Below are positions 17,677-26,970 of a stretch of DNA of 64,000 nucleotides, piece after piece; the first letter of the stretch is position 1; the number at the start of each line of letters is the position of its first letter. The stretch is taken from the NCBI RefSeq assembly GCF_003054265.1, contig NZ_QBKT01000007.1:62001-126000 (forward strand). The letters are read 5' to 3'. Origin of the DNA: Kordia periserrulae (lineage in GTDB: Bacteria > Bacteroidota > Bacteroidia > Flavobacteriales > Flavobacteriaceae). The notes under the pieces are model-generated. The model was not told the DNA's origin. It did not search any database and saw nothing but the letters and a program-made list of their open reading frames with translations. The translations under genes and the position numbers were made by a program.

Positions 17677-18438
17677 TCATATATTGACCTCAACCAAAAT
17701 CGGGCAATGGTCAGAGTGCTTGGCTTCTGGCAAAATAGTAGCTCTTGTGATGTTATCTTTTAATGCTTCACCAACCATATTGTAATCAATTCGCCAGCCT
17801 TTGTTGTTGGCACGTGCATTGGCACGGTAACTCCACCAACTGTAATGATGCGGTTCTTTGTTTAAGTGACGAAACGAATCGATAAATCCGCTATCAATAA
17901 AACTTCCAATCCATTCGCGTTCTTCGGGTAAAAATCCTGAAACACCTTTCATTTTCGGATTGTGTATGTCAATTTCTTGATGACAAATATTGTAATCGCC
18001 ACAAACGACCAAGTTTGGAATTTCTTTGCGCAGATTGGTCAGATATTCCTTGATTTCGTCCATGTACTGAAACTTAAAACTCAGTCGATCATCATTGGTT
18101 CCTGAGGGCAAATACATGCTCATGATGGAAATGTTATCATAATCGACACGCAAGTTACGACCTTCAAAATCCATCGTTTCAATTCCGGTTCCATATGCTA
18201 CATGATTGGGTTTTTCTTTGCAGAGAATTGCCACGCCGCTATACCCTTTTTTTTCAGCACTAAACCAATAGTGATAGGGATAACCTGCTTGTTCAAAAGC
18301 TTCTAAATCGAGTTGTTCTTTGTGTGCTTTTGTTTCTTGGATGCAAAGTACGTCGGGATTTGCTTGTTGTAGCCATTCGAGAAATCCTTTTTTGATGGCA
18401 GCACGAATTCCGTTTACGTTATAGGATATTATTTTCAT
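17677..18438 (-). CDS. xth: Exodeoxyribonuclease III
   Basis: 253 aa. An AP endonuclease and 3'-5' exonuclease of base-excision repair. Family motifs are clear: MKIISYNVNGIRAA at the start, CIQETKA (metal-binding Glu), CGDYNI, and KHSDHCPI at the end (catalytic Asp-His). It stands alone on the minus strand between two dispersed-repeat copies. Confidence 0.96.
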   Translation of the reverse strand: MKIISYNVNGIRAAIKKGFLEWLQQANPDVLCIQETKAHKEQLDLEAFEQAGYPYHYWFSAEKKGYSGVAILCKEKPNHVAYGTGIETMDFEGRNLRVDYDNISIMSMYLPSGTNDDRLSFKFQYMDEIKEYLTNLRKEIPNLVVCGDYNICHQEIDIHNPKMKGVSGFLPEEREWIGSFIDSGFIDSFRHLNKEPHHYSWWSYRANARANNKGWRIDYNMVGEALKDNITRATILPEAKHSDHCPILVEVNI

Positions 18439-18530
18439 GTATATTTTTGTAGTGAAATGTCAAACGAGCATTATCAGAAATAACGAATGCAGTTTATGAG
18501 ATTCCATTGAAATTTTAGTTTCTAGAATAT

Positions 18531-18554
18531 TCTCAACTGCGCTCGAACTGACAT
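18531..18554. repeat. Dispersed repeat family 2, copy 2
   Basis: TCTCAACTGCGCTCGAACTGACA, one or two changes from the copy at 17498. Intergenic between the acyltransferase and exonuclease III genes. Confidence 0.55.
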
Positions 18555-18616
18555 ATATTTAATTTTAAGATTTCTAGTTTTTTTGATTTCCTGTCTAAAA
18601 CTCCACCTTACATGTT

Positions 18617-20431
18617 TTACTCTTCTTCGTTGCTATTAAGCCTACGTTCGAGTTCGGCTTGAAATTCTTCCATGACAGGTTTTACGGTACTTTCTGGCAA
18701 ATCAGCAATGCGAATGTACATTAAACCATCCACCGAATTGTTAAATAGCGGATCTACATTAAACGCTACGACTTTGGCATTTTGCTTTACGTATTTTTTG
18801 ATTAATACAGGCAAGCGCAAACTTCCTGGTTCGAGTTCGTCAATGATTTTATCAAATTTGTTTAAATCTGCTTCCGTTTCGTCAAAAATAAAGTCCTTAT
18901 CCGCATCTTTTAGCTTGACTTTGAATTCTTTTTTCGGGTGAATGTATTGTGCAACATACGGATCGTAATAATGCGATTTCATGAACTCAATCATCAACGA
19001 TTTGGAAAAGTTTGAAAATTGGTTACTGATACTCACACCACCAATTAAATATTTGTGTTCAGGATAACGCAGTGTTGTATGCACAATTCCTTTCCACAAT
19101 AGGAATAATGGCATTGGTTTTTGCTGATATTCTTTGATGATGAATGCTCTTCCCATTTCAATGGATTCGCTCATCATTTTGTGCAATTCTGGTTCAAATC
19201 GGAATAAATCTTGCAAATAGAAACCATCTATTCCATATTTTGCATAAATGTGGTGTCCTAAGCCCATTCGGTACGCACCTACTACACATTTTGCGTCGCT
19301 ATCCCACAAAAACATGTGATGATAGTAATAATCAAACGTATCTAAATCGATGGCTTTGTTGGTTCCTTCCCCAATTTCGCGGAAGGTAATCTCGCGTAAG
19401 CGCCCTAATTCGCGCAAAATATTAGGGATTTGAGAAGCTTCTGCTAAAAATACTTGATAGTTTTTACTCGTAAGTAAATGATGTTTTTTGGATAAATTGG
19501 CAACTTCTTCCTGCAATAAGTTTTGCGAAACTGGCGTAACAATCTCCTTTGGTGACTTCGGAATTTTTAACGATGTTGGCACTTTGCTTACTTTGCTCAA
19601 CAGATTTTGCTTTTCATACGTGTTGGACAACATGTATGTTTTTTTACGTAAAAATTCGGTGAAATCTGCCAAACTTTCGTGTTCATCTTGTGCTTTTACG
19701 GAAATTGGTTTCCCGATACGCACTTTGATGACTCTATTTTTTTGCGTTAACAATTCAGAAGGCAATTTTGCCGTTCTAAATGTGTCGCTGATTCGCGATA
19801 AACGATAAAAGATACGACTGTTTTTTGCGTGAAAGTAAATTGGAACCACAGGAACTTTGGCCTTTTGCACCAATTTCATCGCAGCTTCTTCCCAAGGCTT
19901 GTCTACAATTAAACGTCCGTCTTTATAGGTTGACACTTCTCCTGCAGGGAAAATTCCTAAAGGTTTTCCTTCGCGCAAGTGTGTAATAGATTGTTTAAAA
20001 CCTGCAATGCTCGACTTCGCTTCTTTGTGATCTTCAAAAGGATTCACAGGCATTACATACGGTTTTAACGGATCAATTCTGTGCAATAAGAAATTGGCAA
20101 TGATTTTATAATCTGGGCGTTGCTCAATCATGAGTTTTAGCAACAAAATACCGTCAATTCCACCTAAAGGATGATTGGAAATAGTGATGTACGCTCCGTC
20201 GCTGGGAAGACGTTTTAAATCTTCCTCAGGAATTTCAAACTTAATTTGAAATTCGTCCAACAATGCATTTAGAAATTCAAGATCATCTAAATGTTTGTGC
20301 TTGTCATAAATTTTATTCAAATCAGAGATACGCAAAACTTTCATCAAAATCCAACCTATAAAGGTGCCGATGAAACCGTATTTATCTAATTTGATCGCTT
20401 TTGCAACTTCTTTTGCAGTTACCAATCCCAT
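18617..20431 (-). CDS. Two-domain acyltransferase: PlsC-like plus OlsB/hemolysin-like N-acyltransferase
   Basis: 604 aa. The N-terminal part (about 60-270) is a lysophospholipid acyltransferase: ISNHPLGGIDG carries the HX4D-type site and GIFPAGEVSTY is the second block. The C-terminal part (about 315-560) is a GNAT-like acyl-ACP N-acyltransferase of the OlsB type (REITFREIGEGTNKAIDLD, VGAYRMGLG, DLFRFEP). A fusion of O- and N-acyltransferase domains is known as OlsF in some bacteria, including flavobacteria, and makes ornithine lipids; glycine lipids are an alternative product. The head group here is inferred, not shown. Confidence 0.8.
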   Translation of the reverse strand: MGLVTAKEVAKAIKLDKYGFIGTFIGWILMKVLRISDLNKIYDKHKHLDDLEFLNALLDEFQIKFEIPEEDLKRLPSDGAYITISNHPLGGIDGILLLKLMIEQRPDYKIIANFLLHRIDPLKPYVMPVNPFEDHKEAKSSIAGFKQSITHLREGKPLGIFPAGEVSTYKDGRLIVDKPWEEAAMKLVQKAKVPVVPIYFHAKNSRIFYRLSRISDTFRTAKLPSELLTQKNRVIKVRIGKPISVKAQDEHESLADFTEFLRKKTYMLSNTYEKQNLLSKVSKVPTSLKIPKSPKEIVTPVSQNLLQEEVANLSKKHHLLTSKNYQVFLAEASQIPNILRELGRLREITFREIGEGTNKAIDLDTFDYYYHHMFLWDSDAKCVVGAYRMGLGHHIYAKYGIDGFYLQDLFRFEPELHKMMSESIEMGRAFIIKEYQQKPMPLFLLWKGIVHTTLRYPEHKYLIGGVSISNQFSNFSKSLMIEFMKSHYYDPYVAQYIHPKKEFKVKLKDADKDFIFDETEADLNKFDKIIDELEPGSLRLPVLIKKYVKQNAKVVAFNVDPLFNNSVDGLMYIRIADLPESTVKPVMEEFQAELERRLNSNEEE

Positions 20432-20486
20432 ATACTTACTTTAACGCGAGTTACAAATATAGGAAAACAACCTTAATTTGAACCAT

Positions 20487-21737
20487 TTATTTCACAACTA
20501 GCTGAATCGTTTGGTCAGCGCGCTGTTCTAACAAAATTTCTTTGCCTTTTTGCAAACCTTCAATCGCCGCTTCCGTAAAGTGTCGGATAGTGTATAGCGA
20601 CACATTTTCATGATGTGTGACTTTGAATTTTGAGCGTAAAATTTTGAGTAATTTTTCCAAATTGTTAAACTTATTGTCGACACATACCGAAAAACTAATG
20701 GCTGAATTTTGAATAACGTCTACTTTCATTTTAGAATCGTGCAACAGTTTGAAGATTTCGCTAATGTTATTTTCTACGATAAAAGAGAAATCTAAGGACG
20801 ACAACGAAATCAATACTTGATTCTTTTTAACAATAAAACACGGCACATTTGGCGTAATTCCTGCTCCTTTTTTGACGGCAGTTCCAGCGGCTTTTGGATT
20901 TAAAAACGATTTTACATACAACGGAATTTCTTTTCGTTGCAAGGGTTGTAATGTTTTCGGGTGAATGACAGACGCGCCATAAAATGCCAACTCAATCGCT
21001 TCTCGATAGGAAATGTGATGTAATAATTGTGCGTTTTCAAAATAACGCGGATCGGCATTTAGTACGCCAGGAACATCTTTCCAAATGGTGACACTTTCTG
21101 CATTTAAACAATAGGCAAAAATGGCCGCTGTATAGTCAGAGCCTTCTCGTCCGAGCGTTGTGGTAAAATTATTCGGGTCACTTCCTATAAATCCTTGTGT
21201 AATATTTAGTTTGCTGCGATTGACGTTTTGTTTGATATTTTCCTGTGTCAATTCCCAATCGACTTTTGCATCGCGGTAATTGGTGTCGGTTTTTATCATT
21301 TCGCGTGTGTCGAGCCAGGTATTTTCAATAGAAACGTCATTTAAATACGCACTGACTATGGTGGTAGAAATCAATTCTCCAAATGACACTAATTGGTCGT
21401 ACACATAATTGTAATCTGGTGATTTGTTACGTCCTAAAAAGCCCTGCATTTCTTCAAAAAACTGCTTGACTTTTCCAAAAATTGGGTGACTCTCGTTGGG
21501 AAATAAGTCCAACAAAATTTCATTGTGATATTTCGCAATTTCTTGAATCGACGCTTGCAATTCGTTGTTTTTTTCAAAGTAGTTTTTGATGACAACTTCA
21601 ATAGCGTTCGTCGTTTTTCCCATCGCAGAAATCACAATTAACGTATTGTCATACCCTACTTGCTGCAATACATTTACTAGGTTTTTTACACCATTGGCAT
21701 CTTTTACAGACGCTCCACCAAATTTGAATATTTTCAT
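20487..21737 (-). CDS. Aspartate kinase
   Basis: 416 aa, monofunctional. It phosphorylates aspartate, the first step to lysine, threonine and methionine. The start MKIFKFGGASVKDANGV is the KFGG(T/A)SV signature, TTLGREGSDYTAA is the second conserved block, and the C-terminal 130 residues form ACT-type regulatory domains (LDFSFIVENNISEIF). No homoserine dehydrogenase is fused to it. Feedback control by lysine or threonine is likely through the ACT part but cannot be assigned. Confidence 0.93.
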   Translation of the reverse strand: MKIFKFGGASVKDANGVKNLVNVLQQVGYDNTLIVISAMGKTTNAIEVVIKNYFEKNNELQASIQEIAKYHNEILLDLFPNESHPIFGKVKQFFEEMQGFLGRNKSPDYNYVYDQLVSFGELISTTIVSAYLNDVSIENTWLDTREMIKTDTNYRDAKVDWELTQENIKQNVNRSKLNITQGFIGSDPNNFTTTLGREGSDYTAAIFAYCLNAESVTIWKDVPGVLNADPRYFENAQLLHHISYREAIELAFYGASVIHPKTLQPLQRKEIPLYVKSFLNPKAAGTAVKKGAGITPNVPCFIVKKNQVLISLSSLDFSFIVENNISEIFKLLHDSKMKVDVIQNSAISFSVCVDNKFNNLEKLLKILRSKFKVTHHENVSLYTIRHFTEAAIEGLQKGKEILLEQRADQTIQLVVK

Positions 21738-21749
21738 AACAAAATTTTA

Positions 21750-21782
21750 TTTTGTTGTTCCCGCGCAGGCGGGAATCTATTA
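21750..21782. repeat. Dispersed repeat family 1, copy 1
   Basis: TTCCCGC-GCAG-GCGGGAA hairpin preceded by TTGTTG and followed by TCTATTAC. A GC-rich variant of the palindromes at 21841, 26971 and 39717. Confidence 0.65.
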
Positions 21783-21840
21783 CTTTTGAAACTTTACTAA
21801 TATCAAGTTTCTACTCCGCCAATACCTTTTTCGCTGCAAA

Positions 21841-21869
21841 ATGGATTCCTGCCTTCGCAGGAATGACAT
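21841..21869. repeat. Dispersed repeat family 1, copy 2 (inverted)
   Basis: ATGGATTCCTGC-CTTC-GCAGGAATGACA, inverted relative to the copies at 26971 and 39717. Sits about 90 bases from copy 1 in the gap between aspartate kinase and the GNAT gene. Confidence 0.7.
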
Positions 21870-21912
21870 TAGATATATCTCAATAATAAAATCTAAAATC
21901 TTACCAAGCAGC

Positions 21913-22395
21913 TCATTTCCTACTTAGCAAATACTTCTCAATTCCTGCTTCATCCAACTGCACTACATGCCAATCGCGCATGACATTGGCTCCGATGTGT
22001 TCGTAAAATTCTATCGCAGGCGTGTTCCAGTCCAACACTTCCCAACCAATTCGTTTCACGCCTAATTCCTTTCCAAACTTAATGACTTCGGTCAGCAATG
22101 CACCACCAATTCCTTTGCCGCGTGCTTTTTCGCTCACAATTAAATCTTCCAAATGCAATACTTCACCTTTCCAAGTAGAATAACGCATGTACACCAATGC
22201 AATACCGAGCACTTCTTCGGTTGTTTCTGCTACAAAACAATGAAATTTTGGTTGTGCACCAAAACCATCTTTTTGCAAATCTTCTGGTGTAATGATGACG
22301 GCATCTGCTTCTTTTTCAAAAATTGCCAATTCGTTAATCAATCTAAAAATAGCATCAACATCGGTTGCAACGGCTTTTCGGATGGTAAAGTTCAT
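21913..22395 (-). CDS. GNAT family N-acetyltransferase (diamine acetyltransferase-like)
   Basis: 160 aa from the chosen ATG ([17 protein letters not shown]). The acetyl-CoA-binding motif reads [11 protein letters not shown], and the pattern [28 protein letters not shown] resembles the spermidine/thialysine acetyltransferase subgroup. The open frame begins ten codons earlier, but the family start is here. Divergent from fbp. Substrate unproven. Confidence 0.85.
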   Translation of the reverse strand: MNFTIRKAVATDVDAIFRLINELAIFEKEADAVIITPEDLQKDGFGAQPKFHCFVAETTEEVLGIALVYMRYSTWKGEVLHLEDLIVSEKARGKGIGGALLTEVIKFGKELGVKRIGWEVLDWNTPAIEFYEHIGANVMRDWHVVQLDEAGIEKYLLSRK

Positions 22396-22508
22396 ACGTG
22401 TCAAATATTTACACAAAGGTAACAAGGCAAATATTATATTTTTTACGAAAACGTTATAGTTTTACAAAATTATCGATATTTGTGATTTCAGAAACAACCC
22501 AGAGCAAC

Positions 22509-23513
22509 ATGGCCAAAAAAAATCAAACTTTAGGAGAATTTATTATTGAAAACCAAGCTGAATTCAAATATTCTTCTGGAGAACTTTCCCGATTGATCAA
22601 TTCTATCCGACTCGCCGCAAAGGTGGTAAATCACGAAGTAAATAAAGCAGGATTGGTAGATATTATCGGAGCTGCTGGCGATACTAATATTCAAGGAGAA
22701 GACCAGCAAAAGCTTGATGTGTACGCCAATGAAAAGTTTATTCAAACCTTGAGCAATCGTAATATTGTGTGCGGAATTGGCTCTGAAGAGAACGATGATT
22801 TTATCGCGATTAATAGTTTGGACGAGAACAATCAAAATAAATATGTGGTGCTGATTGATCCGCTTGATGGTTCTTCTAATATTGATGTAAATGTTTCTGT
22901 GGGAACTATTTTTTCGGTCTACCGAAGAGTAACGCCCGTTGGAACACCTGTTACGATTGACGATTTCCTACAAGAAGGAAACAAGCAAGTTGCTGCAGGT
23001 TATGTGATTTACGGAACGTCAACGATGCTCGTGTACACTACAGGTCATGGCGTAAATGGTTTTACCTTAAATCCTGCTATTGGAACGTTTTATTTATCGC
23101 ATCCCAGCATGCAATTTCCAGAAACAGGAAATATTTATTCCATTAACGAAGGGAATTATGCACATTTCCCGCAAGGTGTAAAAAGTTATATCAAATATTG
23201 CCAGGAAGAAAAAGAAGATCGTCCGTACACGTCGCGTTATATTGGCTCGTTGGTCTCTGATTTCCATAGAAATTTGATTAAAGGCGGCATTTATATTTAT
23301 CCACAAACTTCTAAAGCTCCTAATGGTAAATTGCGTTTGTTGTACGAATGCAATCCGATGGCATTTTTAGCAGAGCAAGCAAACGGATTGGCTTCTGACG
23401 GTTTTCAACGTATTCTAGACATTCAACCAACGGAGTTGCATCAACGTGTTCCTATCTTTTGTGGCAGCCGCAAAATGGTAGAAAAAGCAGAAGAGTTTAT
23501 GAAGAACTCGTAG
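22509..23513 (+). CDS. fbp: Fructose-1,6-bisphosphatase, class I
   Basis: 334 aa from the chosen ATG ([16 protein letters not shown]), the normal class I length. Gluconeogenic enzyme. Metal site [19 protein letters not shown], the [11 protein letters not shown] segment and the catalytic-lysine region [18 protein letters not shown] are all present. An in-frame TTG at 22398 lies too far upstream and would overlap the divergent gene's start region. Confidence 0.96.
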   Translation: MAKKNQTLGEFIIENQAEFKYSSGELSRLINSIRLAAKVVNHEVNKAGLVDIIGAAGDTNIQGEDQQKLDVYANEKFIQTLSNRNIVCGIGSEENDDFIAINSLDENNQNKYVVLIDPLDGSSNIDVNVSVGTIFSVYRRVTPVGTPVTIDDFLQEGNKQVAAGYVIYGTSTMLVYTTGHGVNGFTLNPAIGTFYLSHPSMQFPETGNIYSINEGNYAHFPQGVKSYIKYCQEEKEDRPYTSRYIGSLVSDFHRNLIKGGIYIYPQTSKAPNGKLRLLYECNPMAFLAEQANGLASDGFQRILDIQPTELHQRVPIFCGSRKMVEKAEEFMKNS

Positions 23514-23541
23514 GAAAGGTATTCACTTTGCCAAAAATTAC

Positions 23542-23549
23542 TACATTTG
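23542..23549 (+). promoter_or_regulatory. Promoter -7 element of the GTPase/kinase operon
   Basis: TACATTTG matches TAnnTTTG and lies 31 bases before the ATG at 23581, the first gene of the four-gene operon. Confidence 0.5.
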
Positions 23550-23580
23550 TGTTTACTGGAGAACACTAAATAACTTCTAC

Positions 23581-23949
23581 ATGACTACAAAAGGTGAAAA
23601 TACCAACGATACTGGTGAAATAAATCCTAGCATGACCGATCCGTCTACTAAGATTGAGGCGATTAAGAATTTAATTTTTGGAGAAAATATTCAAGCCTAC
23701 AATTCTGAGTTTGACAATATCAAAAATGATATTCTTGCCAAAAAACAAGCACTTGAAAATTTGATTGAAGAAGTGCGTTCAGAATTGATTCAAAATATTG
23801 ATAATTTGAGCACTGACTTAAATATTCGCATTACTGAATTGGAATCGAATATGGAAAATAAGTTAGATAATTTGGACGAAAAGAAAGTCGATCGTAGACA
23901 ATTAGGGCAGTTACTCATCAACCTTGGTGAGAAGATTGGGAAAGAATAA
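23581..23949 (+). CDS. Small coiled-coil protein of the Rab-like GTPase operon
   Basis: 122 aa, no named family recognised. The first 35 residues after a polar start resemble the N-terminus of the next protein: IEAIKNLIFGENIQAY here against LTLLKDLLLTDDRAYA there, so the two share a short module. Residues about 45-105 form a heptad-rich coiled coil (Leu/Ile with Glu/Lys/Asp). The tail DRRQLGQLLINLGEKIGKE is amphipathic. No signal peptide or membrane segment, so cytosolic. It leads the operon and may be an adaptor or oligomerisation partner of the 278-residue protein (inference). Confidence 0.75.
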   Translation: MTTKGENTNDTGEINPSMTDPSTKIEAIKNLIFGENIQAYNSEFDNIKNDILAKKQALENLIEEVRSELIQNIDNLSTDLNIRITELESNMENKLDNLDEKKVDRRQLGQLLINLGEKIGKE

Positions 23950-23976
23950 CCCACAACATATTCCTTATGTGTATTT

Positions 23977-24813
23977 ATGACGGAAGCTGATAAATTAACG
24001 TTATTAAAAGATTTATTACTCACGGACGATCGTGCGTATGCGGAATCTATACACAAAAAAATCAAAGCACTTGAAGAAGTTATCAACGAGCAAAAAAAGC
24101 TTTCCAACAAAGTCGATCCTATTATTGACGAACGATTGGAAGCGTTTATTGAAGAAATTCCCGAAACGCTCGGTCCAACTATCACTGAAGCGTTAGCGGA
24201 GCAGATTAAAAATTCCAAAGACCAAGTAGTGGAAGCCTTGTATCCCATTATGGGAAAGATGATTAAAAAGTACATTTCGCAGGAAATCAACTTGCTTACG
24301 GAGCGCATCAACAAGCAATTGGAAGATAGTTTTTCTGCCAAAAGCTGGAAACGAAAATTCAGATCGTGGTTTGGTGGCGTTCGTGAAGAAGAGTTGCTAC
24401 TGAGTCAGTTATCCTCTATTTCACAAGTAGAACAAGTGCTGGTTGTGGAAAAAAATTCTGGCGTGCTTATTGGACAATATGCCAAAACGGAAACGATTGA
24501 TAAAGATATGGTTTCAGGAATGTTAACTGCAATTAAAAGTTTTGTAGAAGATGCCTTTCAAGGAAAAAGTCAAAACTTAGAATTGATTGAGTACGAATTG
24601 TATCATATTCATATTCAAAGTTTTGTATCTTATTACGTAGCCGTTGTCATTTCTGGAGAATATAATCTTATCTTTAAGAACAAAATCCAAGATATAATCT
24701 TTAATTTTACCGATAACTTTTTGAACTTATTTAGCGATTTAAGCAACATAAAAGAAGAAGACATTACTAACGAATTAGAATTCTACTTTAGTACGAATGA
24801 AGAAAGCCTCTAA
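23977..24813 (+). CDS. GTPase-partner protein (coiled coil plus roadblock/longin-like C-terminal domain)
   Basis: 278 aa. The N-terminal 130 residues are helical (LLKDLLLTDDRAYAE, then a coiled coil) with ALYPIMGKMIKKYI and SWKRKFRSWFGG in the middle. From memory these, together with VEQVLVVEKNSGVLIG and DMVSGMLTAIKSFVEDAF, match a soluble domain that in cyanobacteria is fused to OmpA. The C-terminal 130 residues have the alternating strand-helix pattern of a roadblock/longin domain; that fold call is inference. Roadblock proteins such as MglB regulate small GTPases, and the next gene, overlapping by 17 bases, encodes one. Not itself an outer-membrane protein. Confidence 0.75.
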   Translation: MTEADKLTLLKDLLLTDDRAYAESIHKKIKALEEVINEQKKLSNKVDPIIDERLEAFIEEIPETLGPTITEALAEQIKNSKDQVVEALYPIMGKMIKKYISQEINLLTERINKQLEDSFSAKSWKRKFRSWFGGVREEELLLSQLSSISQVEQVLVVEKNSGVLIGQYAKTETIDKDMVSGMLTAIKSFVEDAFQGKSQNLELIEYELYHIHIQSFVSYYVAVVISGEYNLIFKNKIQDIIFNFTDNFLNLFSDLSNIKEEDITNELEFYFSTNEESL

Positions 24814-25291
24814 AAAAATAATCCTACTTGGTCACTTTGGTGTCGGGAAATCTTCCTTGATACGACAGTTTGTTGAAAATACGTTTACAACAGACTACAA
24901 AGTTACTATTGGAGTTCATATCCTTAAAAAAGAAGTGAAAATTTCGCCCGAAGAAACCATTTCACTGATTATTTGGGATTTGGAAGGATACGACGACATT
25001 AGAAAAACCAGAGCCTCCTACCTACTAGGCACACATGGTTTTATTTATGTGTTTGACGTAACGCGCCCCGCAACCTTCGAAAATCTGAAAGACGACATAA
25101 CCTACCTAACCAACCAATACGCCAATACACCACTAAAAATTGTGGGGAATAAAGCAGACTTGGTTACCAAAACGTATTTAAAAGAAAACAACGACATGTT
25201 TGCTGTGGCGCCTGACTTTTTTACAAGTGCAAAAACAGGTGATAAAGTAGACGATATGTTCATCGCCCTTGCTAAAGAACTTGTGAAATAA
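24797..25291 (+). CDS. Rab/Ras-like small GTPase
   Basis: 164 aa, a single G domain. G1 is GHFGVGKSS (residues 12-20), the switch I Thr lies in DYKVTIGVH, G3 is WDLEGYD, G4 is NKAD and G5 is TSAKTG. The order and the WDxxG form are those of the Rab/Ras branch rather than translational GTPases. The residue after the G3 glycine, Gln61 in Ras, is Tyr, so intrinsic hydrolysis may be weak. There is no C-terminal Cys for prenylation and no membrane helix. Its start overlaps the preceding gene by 17 bases and the kinase gene follows after two bases, so the three are translationally linked. Confidence 0.9.
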   Translation: MKKASKKIILLGHFGVGKSSLIRQFVENTFTTDYKVTIGVHILKKEVKISPEETISLIIWDLEGYDDIRKTRASYLLGTHGFIYVFDVTRPATFENLKDDITYLTNQYANTPLKIVGNKADLVTKTYLKENNDMFAVAPDFFTSAKTGDKVDDMFIALAKELVK

Positions 25292-25293
25292 TT

Positions 25294-26832
25294 ATGATGT
25301 TAGAAACCTACAGAGGAACTTATTTTCATCCCAGAACACAATTTATAACTATAGATACATCAGGAAATGTCCTTGAAAGTGATGATGTGCTTTTCCCCGT
25401 TAAAAAAGGAGAAGATATCAGTAATATCAGTGCTTTTTTTGAAGGTCTTTCTACGTATTTTGAAGCGGAAGAAGACAACGATATCAAATTTACCTGTGTG
25501 CATCTGGAAGATCAAAACAAACACGAATATACCTGCGATATTGAGTTTAAAACTTTTGCAGATGCTGCCAAACCAACGTTGATTATTATTCACGATTTTT
25601 CCGACCATTACAAATACTATCAAGAAGTTGCACAAAGTAGAAATGAATCGGTCATCAACTCGCAAATTTTAGAGTTAAAGAACAAATATCTTAAAGAAAA
25701 AGAAGATTTTAAAAATACCTTTATCGCGAATTTTAGTCACGAATTGCGCAATCCGTTAACTGGTGTAACAGCTTTTTGTTCGGTATTGCAAAAAACGGAC
25801 ATGACGCTAGAGCAGCAAGATTATGTAGAAGTCATCAAATCGTCCGCAGACCATTTAAAAAATATGATTGGTGATATTTTGGAAGTGTCCAAAATTGAAG
25901 TCGGGAAATTAATGCTCAACGAAGAACTCTTCAACTTTCATGAACTCATTGAAATGCTGGAGTTTACCTATAGCGTAAAAGCCAAGCAGAAAAGCTTAGA
26001 ATTTGAAGTCGATTTTGACAAAAAAATTCCAAAATATATTGAAGCTGATAAAACACGCATCAAACAAATATTGGAAAACCTGATTGAAAATGCGCTGAAA
26101 TTTACTACCTCTGGAAAAGTTACGTTTGCTATGCATGCTAACCAAAAAAGAGCGCGCAAAGTCAACATAGACATTAGCATCAAAGACACAGGAATTGGAA
26201 TTCCAGCTGACAAACTTGAGGTGATTTTCCACAGCTTTACCCAACTCAACAATTCGCAAAAGTTTAAAGGTACTGGACTTGGTTTGTCAATTGTAAAAGG
26301 ATTGGTAGAATTGATGGAAGGAAAAATTTCAGTAGAAAGTGAGGAAGGAAAAGGAACAGCTTTCAAAATCAATATGAATCTGAAATATCCTATCAATCAA
26401 GAACAGACATCTTTAGATAAAAAATCAGAAATTGAAAAGAAAAACTTTCTATCCAAAGAAAAATACAGCATCCTACTAGCGGAAGATTCCGAATTGGCAC
26501 AAATGGCAGTTTTGAAAATTTTAGCACAAGAAGGAAATTTCTTTTTAGACATCATTACCAATGGCGAAGATGTGATTGAAAGCGTGATTCACAACGAATA
26601 CGACTTAATTTTGATGGACATCCGCATGCCAGGAACACACGGCGATGAACTTACCAAAATGATTCGCTCGTTGCCTGTAGAAAACTGCAAAACCATTCCA
26701 ATTTTGGCGTTGACCGCAAATTTGTATGATACCGACAAAAAACGCTATAAAAAAATGGGCATGACCGACATCATCGAAAAACCATTTGACGAAAGTACCT
26801 TGTTGAAAAAAGTGTACAAGCATTTGAAATAA
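25294..26832 (+). CDS. Soluble hybrid histidine kinase (PAS-like sensor, kinase, receiver)
   Basis: 512 aa with no membrane segment. Residues 1-110 look like a PAS-type sensor (TYRGTYFHPRTQFITIDTSGN). A short coiled coil leads to HisKA with the phosphoacceptor His149 in NFSHELRNPLTG, then the HATPase domain with N-box ENLIENALKFT and GTGLGLSIVKG. The C-terminal receiver (about 390-512) has acidic residues in LLAEDSEL and the phosphoacceptor Asp442 in LILMDIRMPG. It is the last gene of the GTPase operon, suggesting that GTPase state and phosphorelay are coupled. No DNA-binding output is encoded nearby. Confidence 0.9.
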   Translation: MMLETYRGTYFHPRTQFITIDTSGNVLESDDVLFPVKKGEDISNISAFFEGLSTYFEAEEDNDIKFTCVHLEDQNKHEYTCDIEFKTFADAAKPTLIIIHDFSDHYKYYQEVAQSRNESVINSQILELKNKYLKEKEDFKNTFIANFSHELRNPLTGVTAFCSVLQKTDMTLEQQDYVEVIKSSADHLKNMIGDILEVSKIEVGKLMLNEELFNFHELIEMLEFTYSVKAKQKSLEFEVDFDKKIPKYIEADKTRIKQILENLIENALKFTTSGKVTFAMHANQKRARKVNIDISIKDTGIGIPADKLEVIFHSFTQLNNSQKFKGTGLGLSIVKGLVELMEGKISVESEEGKGTAFKINMNLKYPINQEQTSLDKKSEIEKKNFLSKEKYSILLAEDSELAQMAVLKILAQEGNFFLDIITNGEDVIESVIHNEYDLILMDIRMPGTHGDELTKMIRSLPVENCKTIPILALTANLYDTDKKRYKKMGMTDIIEKPFDESTLLKKVYKHLK

Positions 26833-26880
26833 GCTTTTGAAATTGAAATTGAATCTGAACTCGAATTTGAAGTTCATCTC

Positions 26881-26901
26881 TTGAGCTGCGCTCGATGTGA
26901 T
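26881..26901. repeat. Dispersed repeat family 2, copy 3
   Basis: TTGAGCTGCGCTCGATGTGAT, a diverged copy of the element at 17498, in the gap after the kinase gene. Confidence 0.45.
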
Positions 26902-26970
26902 ATTTTTAATGTACGATTGACGATTTTAGATGGCTGATTTTTAAACTCTGAGTACTTTCTTAGTTTCACA

